Shown piece after piece: positions 9,543-19,340 of a stretch of 36,420 nt of DNA (position 1 is its first letter; each line of letters starts with the position of its first letter). The position numbers and the translations under genes were made by a program. The notes beneath the pieces were generated by a model. The model was given only the letters and a program-made list of their open reading frames with translations, was not told where the DNA came from and ran no database searches. The stretch is from Chara braunii (Eukaryota; Streptophyta; Charophyceae; Charales; Characeae): contig BFEA01000705.1 in assembly GCA_003427395.1 (NCBI GenBank), positions 585,941 through 622,360 on the forward strand. Direction: 5' to 3'.

Positions 9543-11226
9543 CCGCCCTGGTTTTTGCAAGTGACAGAAAATAGCTTTGGTTTAAAAATTAAGTATTCTG
9601 CGTGGGGGCGCAGTTGCATCTGTGGTCAAGGCTGACCGGATGGTGGCGTGATCGCTGGCCAAATTTTTATTTCTGATTAAGTTAGGATCAAAAAGGTTGT
9701 CTCACTGATTGATGTGCTTGCCTGTGGCCTACGCGTACGTACGGAAAGCGACATCGACGACAAGGAGACTTGGGAGTGTGTTCAGTAGGTCGGCGCGTCG
9801 CGCTGTGTCTGTTTATTTAGACGTCCGTCAGAGCTAAACCCAGACTTGGGCCTAGCGATATTGGTTACGGTATCAGACTTTCGTCAAGGAGATTCAGGGA
9901 TCGAGATCGAGCGGCGGCGGCACGGAAACTTCCGAGTGGCACGAAGGGCCCGGCAGGGCTATTCCTTTTGGTTTTGCCATCGGCAGCGCTAGAATGATGC
10001 TAGCATTTTTTTTTATTTTTCCTTCGCCCATTGCCCTCGCACGATTAAAAAGTTCTAAATATTTTATTATTTTCGTAGTCGGAAGCCTCGAGCACGCGCC
10101 TCCTTTTTGTTGACTTACGAAACCCCGCATGTTCGGGAGGCCGGGAAATTTCCCCTATCCTGCCCGTCGTGAAAATCCGGGCCGAGGGGTCCGACGTACG
10201 TGCGAGCCGGCAGGTGAACATGCCCGCGGGGCTCTCCTCCACTCCGGTCTTCAAAGTTCTCATTTGAATATTTGCTAATACCACAAAGGATATGCGTCGG
10301 GCCGCTTCGCCTAGGCCCGCACTTGGGCACATGGAAGACCCGTGGCCTCGACTCCACGGCTCGTTATGAGAAACCTCAGTGGGACTTACCTGCTGCGAGG
10401 ACGGAGGGGTGGCGGGCCCTGCTTAGAGGAAAAGGGGTAAGGACGGGCAAAGCGGACTAGAGGTTGGGCACGACAAAGGCCAAGGAGCGCAGTGGCACAG
10501 CGAAAGGTATCGGGTCGGAGGGCACTGTGAGGGGGGCGCAAGAATGATGGGCCGCAGATCGGTCGACGGATCAGCAGGCAGAAGGGGGGGCGGCCTTGTA
10601 AAAACCATTTGGCAGCTGGCTCCGTCGGCAATCATCTGTAGAACAGTCGGATTGGGAGCGCACACCAAGCCGCACCGCTTGTTGTCAAGTGTTCCACGGG
10701 TGTGGGAACGGGTAGCCAGGCCGAGTGCAGCGCGGACCCCGGGATGAGGAGTATCGTAGTGGAAGGCAGCAAAGGGGGAAAGCGGACGTGAGGCTGGCCC
10801 GACTGCAGCGGGCGGAGGAGATAGCGCAGCGGAGCAGCCGTACGGGCAGTACCGGGTGGCGCTACGTAGCAGCGGGCGACGGGCGTCAATGGGGAGTAGC
10901 AACACAGCAAGACAAACTGATGAGCGAATGAACTTGGACGGGATGCTGCGGTAGGTGCATGCGGCGCGAGGGAGTGAAGACGGCAGTGAGTGAGCCGGGT
11001 GCAGGCGGAGAGAGAGAGGGCCGTTGGACAGACCACAAAGGGGCGCTGTCGGGGCACTAAGGTGAGGCAGGAAAAAGGGGGTGGACCTAGACGGCCTTCA
11101 GCGCCGGGTACATGCGATGAAGGAGACAGCGTAGCTATTGGACAGTGAGCCCGGCGCAGTCAAAAGGACGTAGCACCCCCGGTCCTGAACGGGATTAGGA
11201 AGCGAAAGATGCAATCCCAGGGTTTT

Positions 11227-11715
11227 GGCCCCGGGCGAAACGAATGATGGCATTAGTTTTAGCACTTAGTTAGAGTGTAGGAAGTTAGTCGGGGAAGGTG
11301 GTGCGCCGGAGCTATGTCGGGAGGAGGAAGAAGAAGGGGTGGGAAACGCATATCTCATGCGTTTCCGAACGGATTTCGGCAGGAGGAGAGCCAAATCCAT
11401 GGTTTTGAAGTAAGACGATTTCAATGGTAGCGTTAGTTTGTTAGATAAGTTAGTAGAATAGGAGCGAGGTAAGATAGGAGTGCATGAGTTATGGCGGGCA
11501 AGGGAAGCGGGAACGAGGGGAGTGAGATTAGCATGCCTCACTCGTTTCTCGATAAAAACGAGCGAATGAAGACGGGATTCCGGGGCTTTTAGACAGGGCG
11601 AATTCAACTGTGAAGTTAGTTTTAGGAAGGGGTAAGTAGAATTGGAGTTATGTGAGGAAAAGGCTGCGCGAAGAAAGAGGGAGGGGGGGGGCGAGAATGT
11701 ATTCTTCCGCATTCT
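11227..11715 (+). repeat. 180-bp repeats with a variable-stem hairpin, left (3 copies)
   Basis: A GTTAGTTT-type box recurs near 11250, 11429 and 11611. Each unit then has a purine-rich stretch and a hairpin with its own stem: GGAAACGCA/TGCGTTTCC (11342-11366), CTCGTTT/AAACGAG (11541-11562) and AGAATG/CATTCT (11694-11715). Stem sequences are unrelated between copies, but each is self-complementary. Confidence 0.7.
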
Positions 11716-13190
11716 AGTTGAAGGTTCACTCCCGAATTACGGGTATGGCCATCCCCTCGGTCTAACTCCCGCATGAGAGTCTTCGCTCCGGGATCTTGGG
11801 CGAACCCGGTGTAGCAGGCAGCCAGGTGCGGGTTCACACGGGGAGGTGCAGCGAACGCATGGGTAAGGGGTGAAGGGAGAAGGTCGCGTGAAAAAGAAGT
11901 GGAAGTCGCAGTGCCTATTGCCATATTCTAGTGAAGGTTCATCCTGATTTTGCTTATCCTAACGATTAAACTGGCGGAGGTAGACCACGACAGGGGGGCA
12001 ACTTATCTAAAGGCTGTTGCGATGCCCATCCTTATGAACGAAGAGGTTAAGGGTTGAACTGCAAGGCTGCAGGCTGACATGATTGCCGGTGTACTGCCTG
12101 GCAGTGTCTGCCCTGCCGGCTGAAGGCGCGACGAGCTTGCGGGCTGTTTGTTGGCTGGTGCACTGTCCGCGGCCGAACGAAGGAGCTAGACACGGGCCGC
12201 GGAGACTGCAGGCTTTCCTGCTTGCAAGCACGCTGTGGCGTGGCTAGTTGGAGATGCGAAAGGGGAAGCCGCAGAGACTGCAGGACCTGGCTACTGGCAA
12301 AGTGCAGTGCGCTCGCCACCGGAATGAAGAAGGGACAGTGAAGTACGAGACAAGAGGAGGCTGGTTGCAGCGGAGAGAGGGCGCACGTACCTGGTCTTGA
12401 TAACGACCATGTGATTAACGTCGGCATATACGGTGGTTGCTGTGGCGCAGGGTTGTTGTTTTTTCTACAGCGATTGGCTAATTGCGGCTGCTTCAGGTTG
12501 CGAATAGACTGCTATGGCCCAGGGCTTAAGCGTTGCAGCCCGACTTCAAGCTGCAAACTGCTGCTCAGCAGGATCTGCTGTCATCACCAGGTGGTTACGA
12601 CACCTCAACGCAGGCCACCGTTCATGGGGGCATTGTTGCTGATGCTGGCCAGTGTTGACGTTGCGGTGGACTAATGTCATTCAAGAGGGGGTTGCTACGC
12701 CTTGCCTCTCTGCGCGCATGGCCAGAAAGCGGTGTATAGGACCGTTTTTCGGCGGGAGATACATTCGGCTTGGCTCACTCGAAGTGCTAAGAGTGACGTG
12801 GAGTGGAGCCTGGCCGCTATACTCCAGTGAGCGGTGCTGTTTTGCTGTGCCTTGGACATTGTGCATGATCCGCGAAAAGGGGGGTTAATGCGGCGACCGG
12901 GAGATTCGTCGGGGGAGGGGCTGTTCAGCAGTTGACTCTTGCTGACCAAGCTGGCATGTTTTTGGCTACCATTGTGGGGCCCTCAGGCGAATTAAGATAT
13001 CAAGGCCCTCTTCTGCAAGTATGAGCGCACCCTCCTTTGATCTGAGAGTCTAAAAACCTTCTCTTTCTATCCTTCTTACTCTAAGTCTAGTCTGTTGGTT
13101 CTGAGAGGAAGGCGGCAGGCAGGATTGCAACCCGTAGGTCCGCATCAAGACTCTGTGGGGAGTCAGCCCACCGATTGCGGGAGCTCTGCC

Positions 13191-13209
13191 GGAACTCGGG
13201 AGGAGTTCT
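13191..13209 (+). ncRNA. Compensated hairpin, left
   Basis: GAACTC-GGGAG-GAGTTC here corresponds to GGACTC-AGGAG-GAGTCC at 21231-21247. An A-T pair has become G-C by changes on both arms, in otherwise well-conserved sequence. Confidence 0.65.
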
Positions 13210-13498
13210 GGAGGCATGAAATTGAAAGGTAACCATTGGTTTCCCCTCTATAAACCCATGTTATATCCCCTATCTGTATCACTTTTATGAGTTGACTGAG
13301 TATTCTGCATGCAATTATATTTTGACTTTGGGTTTGACTTTCAGGACACAAACCAGATTAAATAAAGGAATGCATGCGTAATTTCAGTTTCAGTTTCTTT
13401 TGATTGTCTGAAAGCAGAGTTGTCTAAGAAAAGGGATTGCATCTGGGGGAAGGGCGGGAAAAGGGTGGTTTTGCTTGAGATTGGAAGGGTCTTATAGA

Positions 13499-14402
13499 GT
13501 CAGGCATGGTTCCATAAGTTTGGATGACCTGACTGCAGTGTTTGTTCTGTTCTTTTGAAAAGGCCAAGCTTTGTTTCTAAGACGAATGGCTTGGCCGTCG
13601 TGTTTAGTTAATTTCGCCAGGCTTTGTTTCTAAGATGAATGGTCTGGCTACTTTCTTTGTGGGGCTTGGTTGTGCCAACTTGAGGACCAGACATTGTTCC
13701 ATAAGATTGGATGGTCTGGTCGCCGTTTATTTCTGGGTGGTTTTTTAACAGCCTCTGGGTTTAACTCAGTGTGCTCTGCCTATTCTTTTGTGTTGAGAAA
13801 GGGGTTGAGCTTTGTTTCTAAGATGAATGGCTCAACTCTTTTGTTTGCTTATTCTGAGGGAGCAATTTTTGTTGAGGACAAAGCATGTTCCATAAGATTG
13901 GATGGCTTTGGACTCATGCCGCACACAGAAGGATCAAAGAGGAATGAACTTGGCAAAGGACCAGACATGTTCCATAAAATTGGATGGTCTGGCCCAATGC
14001 CTCGCACATGCTGGAACCCAAAAGGTTATAATTTGACCATATTTTATTATTATTCTACTTAAGAACAGACTGGTCAGACAGGGTCCCATAAGATTGGGTG
14101 GTCTGACTATAGCTTATCATAAACTTAAAGAGAGTACAATTAAGAGTATAACTGGAGGTAACTTTGGGCAGACTGAGCTTTGTTTCTAAGATGAATGGCT
14201 CAGTCCTACGCTCAGCTTTTGAATACTAAGTTCAGAAAAATATATATAATTTGGGTATTAAACAGTTAAGGGTGACTAAGCATTGTTTCTAAGATGAATG
14301 GCTTAGTCATGTGCCCAAAGGAAGAGAGAAGTAGTTGTGCAACCTGTTCGTGTATACTAATGGCTGAGTCAAGCATGTTCCATAAGATTGGATGACTTGA
14401 CT
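13499..14402 (+). ncRNA. Array of 11 covarying hairpins, left unit
   Basis: Hairpins lie at 13499-13534, 13562-13596, 13616-13648, 13685-13721, 13804-13836, 13879-13910, 13959-13994, 14073-14107, 14171-14205, 14273-14309 and 14367-14402. Each has an outer stem of 5-9 bp with its own sequence (GGCCAAGC/GCTTGGCC, GTTGAGC/GCTCAAC, GACTGAGC/GCTCAGTC, TGACTAAGC/GCTTAGTCA, AGTCAAG/CTTGACT). An unpaired ATG or TTTG-type spacer, a 3-4 bp inner stem (TTC/GAA, CCA/TGG or CCC/GGG) and the loop TAAG(A/T)T follow. The 3' side has a TG bulge before the outer stem closes. Spacers between hairpins do not show the pattern. I know no described RNA family of this form. Expression is not shown. Confidence 0.8.
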
Positions 14403-14714
14403 TTACGCCTTATGTAAGCGGGGTATAAAAGGTTAAAGCATTGAAAGATTATGAACTATTGTCTGCTAAGTTGACTTGGGGATGGTGAGAGTACTTACCC
14501 TTGTGGTTTGGCCTGCATGTGACTGAGTGAGGCCACTACTTGGTCTGAAGTCCAGTTTGACAGGTAGTTGTTTTAGAGGATCGCCACATGCTAGAGCGAT
14601 AGGAGTTAGTTTCAATTCTTGCATTTTCAGATTCTTGCATTTTCATAGCTAAGTTTTTTTACTTAGATCGATTCTCGCATTTTTTGGGATCTTTTATTGT
14701 ACTTGGCTTTGTAT

Positions 14715-15006
14715 AAATTTTGGTAAACTACTTTCTCTACGGGAAGCGCTGCTGAAATTTCTGCAAATCCAAGGAGTTAGTCAAATTTTGACTTTTCAAA
14801 GTTCAAATTGTCTAATTTACATATATGGCTTAGTAGAAATCTGGGAAGTCTCCTTTTCTAAAGGGAGCGCTGCCCAAATTTTTGCTAATTCAGAGAGTTA
14901 GACAAAATTGGACTTTAGAAAGTCAAAGACTATTTTTGGTTTCATATTCAGGCTGATATAAATTTTGAAAAGACACTTTTCCTACGGGAAGCGTTGCCGA
15001 AATTTT
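14715..15006 (+). ncRNA. Three-copy 122-bp repeat with two-part hairpin, left unit
   Basis: Copies at 14715-14760, 14837-14882 and 14960-15006 each have an outer stem AAATTTTGG-type with CTGAAATTT-type, an inner stem (CTTTC/GGAAG, CTCC/GGAG or TTCC/GGGAA) and the box GCGCTGC or GCGTTGC. AAATCTGGG pairs with CCCAAATTT in copy 2 and AAATTTTG with CGAAATTT in copy 3, so changes on one arm are matched on the other. Confidence 0.75.
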
Positions 15007-15675
15007 CCTATTTAAGAGAGATAGGTTATATTTTGACAGGTGGCAATTCTGGGGATCCATCCTGTGTAGGGGAGATTATGCCAGAGTCTACCTATGCTTT
15101 GGGCACTGCTTAGCGGTAGATTCAGGCTTAGTTAATTAGGATGATTTGAGTGAGATCGTGATATGAGGATTATTCTCCATAGGCTTATAGGTTTAGCCTG
15201 GCGATTGACCTGTCTTGTATTACAGGTCCTCTTGATCGTTTGATTCAGGATTTGGAGTAGTTCAGCTTGATCCTACGAGGATCATCTTCTGTTATCACTG
15301 ATAACAGGTCGGTTGTCGATTCGTCGGTTTACGATTCAACTCCAATCCACTCTTGTCACTCAACCTAAACGCTTTAGCCCTATGGTTTGAATTGTTTCAT
15401 TGTGTTTTCACCCGGACTTTATTGAATGACAATTTAACAAAAGTACTGAGCATTTATTTTGGGGAGTTACACAAGAGTGAGGCTTGTATGGCTAAAGCAA
15501 GGGGTATGAGCATATGGAATGGTTGAAGTTGACCCAGTGTAGTGCGTGGACCTTTGTTGGATCTTTGATGTGATTGCAGGTATGGTTGTGGTCCGGACTC
15601 TGGATGTGACTGTCTGCGATTACATACATATATGGCTAAGAGGAGTCTCACTGTGACTGTGAGAAGCGATCGTCC

Positions 15676-15686
15676 TATATAAATAA
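15676..15686 (+). promoter_or_regulatory. TATA box, left unit
   Basis: TATATAAATAA lies in the conserved context GATCGTCC-TATATAAATAAGCCT and is identical at 23728-23738. It is a strong match to a plant RNA polymerase II TATA box. It would place transcription start near 15710 and transcription into the right unit. Confidence 0.6.
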
Positions 15687-16726
15687 GCCTTATGTATATA
15701 TTTATACGTGCCTTGGGTATGCGCGCAGCTTACTGTGAATGTGCGCAAGGGTTAACCAGATTATGGTTTGAGAGAAAAGGGAGATCCCCTTTTATCCTTT
15801 GCTTTTTAGAGATTTTTATAGTCGGACGTTGGTCCTGGGCCAGGATTCGAGGTCCTCGTCCAGGACATCCCAAACCCTAGACTCTGCAGGGAAGGAATCT
15901 GCCCCCGTGCAGAGCCTATTTGCCTTGCCTACCGAGACGCTCAGACCAAAGGCCGGAGGTCTCGCGGCGGCTGCACGACTATTCCTTCAGCCGTGCAATA
16001 TCGTGAGGGGTTAGACCCCCACGACACTTCGAGTCTGACACTTGAGTGTCATAAGCGGTACTCGGATCCACGAGGGACCGCTTGATTATGGATACTACAT
16101 AGTACGCCATCATTGCGACTGCTTGCGTACACTTGCATTGCAAATCAGTGTGAATTAGCCCTGCGTCCGCGCGGTTTTTATACCACGTCTCGCCCGCGAC
16201 GCCTATCCGATTTCCGCATCGGAAAGTTATGGGATAACTTACTGAAGGGACTAGGAGTGTTGTCGCGTTGTTTGATGTGTGTGTGCGTGTGTGGTTTATT
16301 TTTGTGATTCGTGAAGTGGTATGCGCGTGGTGTGTGGGATGCGTCCTAGTCGACCGACGACGAGTCGCACTTGGGACTTCAGTCCCCCAAGATGTCGGTT
16401 CGCGTGCGGGTCCGACAGAGGCGTATTACCGCGCGTACCCCCTATGCTACAGCGAACGAGAAACCCCTCGACTGGTCCACCTCTGCGATTGCAACTGATT
16501 AGCTTTCGTAATGTGGACTTGTAGCTCGGCGGGGATACGCCCACCGAAGGGAGGTGACAACTCCCGTAAGGTGGAGGTAAGTCGTGCCTCGCGTAGGCCC
16601 TATCCTGTCATAGGGGCTCGCGGGAGGTATGGCTGGCGCACTCGGCCGGAGCAGCTTGTGGAAGCTCCATGTATACTTCCGACGAAGGATTTAAACCAAC
16701 TTCTGTGTGACGCGGTGTCGACGCGA

Positions 16727-16744
16727 ATACCCTTACAAGGGTAT
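16727..16744 (+). ncRNA. Unit-start hairpin, right
   Basis: Same ATACCCTT-AC-AAGGGTAT palindrome as at 9525-9542, again 11 bp inside the unit start. Confidence 0.65.
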
Positions 16745-17760
16745 CCGCCCTGGTTTTTGCAAGCGACAGGAACTAGTTTTGGTTTAAAGTTCAGGTATAC
16801 CGCGCTAGGCGCGCCTGTGTCTGTGATTACATTGACCGGGTGGTTGGCCACAATAGAGAGTGTGGGGGCGCACGGATTTTTGAGGCGCGCGTGATCGTTT
16901 TAGTTGTTGATGATTGGAGGGTCGGCGTGACCGCCGGACAGATTTTTGCTTCTGATTAAGCAGGGATCAAAAAGCGTAGGTCCCGCTGACTAATGTGTTC
17001 GCTTGCGACCTGCGCGTGCGTACGGAGGACGACCTCGACGGCGACATCGACAACGACAGTGCGACTTTGCGTGGTAAGCGGGGCGGTTACGGCACAGTTT
17101 GGGTAGGCCGGTGCGGAGGCTTAACGGCCGTGGGCTAGGTTGTAGGCAGAGACGAGGCCCAGGTCGTTTTTCTGGCCAAGGCACTGCGCCGCATCACCAT
17201 ATGTTGGTTTTTGCGCGAGCCAGTCTCGGACTTGGGCTTTAGCCCTATTGGTTACCGCATTGGGTTTGTGAGACAGAGGTACGGGGTTCGAAGCGAGCGG
17301 ACGAGAGCGTGGGAGCAATGGAGCAGCGAGAAGCGAAGGGGTTGAGGGTCTCGCGGGACTATCCCCTTTTTGTTTGGTTGGGGGAGCCCGGTCATGGGCC
17401 CGCGTTGCAGGGCCAAAGGAGCGCCAGTAGGATCCGCGCGCGGCCTAGTTTTTTTCGGTGGTATTCCTTCTATTTCCGGGTTCTGTTTCAATTTATATCG
17501 CTGTTTTGCCCCCTGCCTTTATTCATAGACCCCGCAAAGGCTCCGACGCCGGTCCCGAGTCCGGGTTACCGAACCAGGGGCTTAGAGTAGTAAGTACGGC
17601 CGTGGACTGTTGAAATACGGGCCGAGTTCGAGCCCGGGGTAGGGAGTTACGACGGGGCAGGGCGTTCAGGCCTGCCTGAGGATGGTGTTTTTTCCCCGCC
17701 AGCTGGCCAGGGGGAAAGGCCAAGGGGGTTTTGGATTGCCGTGGGGCACTGCCTCGTGCA

Positions 17761-17856
17761 AGCCCTTCGGAACATCTACTAAGATCTGTATGATGCAGCG
17801 AGGATTCGGATGGCCCCTACGCTAGGGTGATGCGCATAGATCGGGGGAGAGGGACC
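17761..17856 (+). pseudogene. U6 snRNA-like sequence, copy 1
   Basis: It aligns over the full length of U6: CCCTTCGGAACATC resembles the 5' stem-loop, GGATGGCCCCTACGC matches the central GCAUGGCCCCUGCGC and TGCGCATAGATCGG the 3' part. It is diverged by about a third, so it is unlikely to be functional U6. The block just upstream (CCGTGGGGCACTGCC) is shared with the other two copies. Confidence 0.6.
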
Positions 17857-17990
17857 TATGCAGTCGCTGCGTAGGGCTGGTGGGCTAGGGGTGAACCCCG
17901 ATGGGAAACGAACTGCGTACGTGTGTGGAAGAGGCAGGAAAGGACTGAGTGGCGTTTGGAGGCGCCGTGGGCCGCCTGCCACGGCGAAGA

Positions 17991-18090
17991 GTCCTTTGGG
18001 ACATGTGTTAGAATTGGAGTGATACAGAGAAGATCCGCTTGGCCCCTGTGCAAGGCCGGCACGCACAGATTCCGAGACGCGGGCTAGGTT
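17991..18090 (+). pseudogene. U6 snRNA-like sequence, copy 2
   Basis: This is the closest of the three to plant U6: GTCCTTTGGGACAT, then GATACAGAGAAGAT exactly as in U6, TGGCCCCTG, and GCACGCACAGAT. In U6 the ACAGAGA box pairs with 5' splice sites; the box is intact here. The next conserved block (AGC in U6) is changed to CGC. Upstream sequence CCGTGGGCCGCCTGCC matches copies 1 and 3. Confidence 0.7.
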
Positions 18091-18157
18091 CATGCACTGA
18101 GGTAAGGTAGCGGTGGCCGCACCGGTCTCGAGAAATCGTGGGGCATCGCCCGACCGA

Positions 18158-18250
18158 GTCCTTCGGGACACCCGCTAAAGCTGGAGTGGTATGAAGGAGT
18201 TTAGCTTGGCCTTAGTGGGAAGCGGGCGCGTATAAAGCCGGGGCGGTCCT
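18158..18250 (+). pseudogene. U6 snRNA-like sequence, copy 3
   Basis: GTCCTTCGGGACACCCGCTAA matches the U6 5' end; TTTAGCTTGGCC and a terminal GGTCC keep its order. The ACAGAGA box is lost (TGAAGGA). Preceded by CGTGGGGCATCGCCC, which the other copies share, so the three copies seem to be tandem duplications of one U6-containing unit. Confidence 0.55.
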
Positions 18251-18944
18251 CCTATTCCCGTTTCGAAATGTCCGAGTCCGGGCGCTGGTCGGTCGGAAGG
18301 GACACTGTTCGGTCACGAGGCGCCGGTCGCTGTTGACGACAACGTTGGAGGAGAGGAAGACAAGGGTGCCAGGGAGATAGCGAGGGCGATGGGACGACTA
18401 GGCGTAGGAGTCTCCGAAGGCGGGGGCGGAGCAAGTGGTGGCCAGACAGCTGGGGGAACCAAGCCGCGCTAGCCGAGGTGCCGAGATAGTGGAAAAGAGG
18501 GAGGAATCTGAGCGCCTTCCCACGCCAGATACATTGGAGTGCAGGCAAAGGGGAAGCGGATGTGAGGCTGGCCCGACAGCAGCGGGCAGAGGAGATAGCG
18601 CAGCCGGAGCACCGGTGCGGGCAGTACCGGGCAGCACTGATTAGCAGCGGGCGATAGGCGTCGACGTGGAGTAGCGGCGCAGCAGGGAGAAGAACGGATG
18701 AACCTAGGCAGAGTAGGGACCGGGTACAGTCGAGAGTGGGGACGCGTAGTAACGATGAGGGACGGGCGCAGAGCTTACGGAGACAGGGACCAAGCGTTGG
18801 GCGCCGAAGCAACAGGCAGGGAGCGACGGGCGCTGAAGAAGTAAAGGGAAAATAACAAAAAGAATCTGAACGCTTTCCGCGTCCGGGTGCATGCGAGGTG
18901 GGGAGAGGGCAGAGAGGAGCTATGGCAGGAGGTAGGAACACATA

Positions 18945-19340
18945 GCTCGCTCGATTCTTCATGGAATCGGGCGAGCCGAGAGGCGGTCCGGGGGTTTTGA
19001 CCCTAGGCGAACTCGACTGTGTAGTTAGTTTTAGGAGAGGGTGTGTAGAAAAGAAGGTTAGTGAGAAAAAGGTTGCGCGGTGGCTATGGCGAAGGGAAGG
19101 TGAGGAGTGAAGAGTTGAGACATCACTCGAATCTCGATAGGATCGAGTGGAGTAGAGGTTCAAGCAAAGGTTTTGGGGTGGGGCGGCTTCATAGGAAGTG
19201 GTAGGTTAGTGAAAGAGTTAGTGTAGGGAGGGTTATTGGGAAAAGGCCGTGCGTGGAGGATATGGAGATGGCGGAGAAGGAGGGAGGTGGGAGTAAGAGA
19301 TGCGTACCTCACTCGATCCTCGATGGATTCGAGCGAGGTG
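18945..19340 (+). repeat. 180-bp repeats with variable-stem hairpins, right (3 copies)
   Basis: Hairpins are GCTCGCTCGATTC with GAATCGGGCGAGC (18945-18976; 13 bp with one G-U type pair), CACTCGA with TCGAGTG (19124-19149), and ACCTCACTCGATCC with GGATTCGAGCGAGGT (19306-19339; one mismatch and one bulge). Each is followed by GGGGTTTT-type sequence, an AACTCGACTGT-like box and GTTAGTTTTAGG, matching the left-unit repeats at 11227-11715. Confidence 0.7.

Larger units (their letters stand above)
9514..16715 (+). repeat. Left unit of the structured element (7.2 kb)
   Basis: It begins TGTCGGTGCGAATACCC and aligns with the right unit in the same order throughout. The first 3.5 kb is GC-rich, poorly conserved and indel-rich; from about 12957 on the similarity is strong. 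It stops at GACGCGG and lacks the final 106 bp present in the right unit, passing straight into the TGTCGACGCG start of that unit. Confidence 0.85.
12957..16715 (+). repeat. Conserved 3.7-kb structured half, left unit
   Basis: From GGGGCCCTCAGGCG at about 12977 this stretch is clearly homologous to 21021-24749. It carries many local hairpins conserved in both: GTTATC/GATAAC (15291-15305), TGACACTTGAGTGTCA (16036-16051), AAGCGGT paired with ACCGCTT (16053-16083) and CTCTGCA paired with TGCAGAG. The last kilobase is the best conserved, about 90 percent by eye. Confidence 0.85.

Noticed and set aside
10917-10935. Hammerhead ribozyme core (CTGATGA)
   Set aside because: The GAAA box and flanking helices are missing, so it is a chance heptamer.
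18252-19163. Minus-strand open frame of 303 codons in the right unit
   Set aside because: Composition is Ser/Leu/Pro/Arg-rich and low complexity, no domain is visible, the left unit has no matching frame, and the DNA here is the 180-bp hairpin repeat. GC-rich DNA yields such frames by chance.
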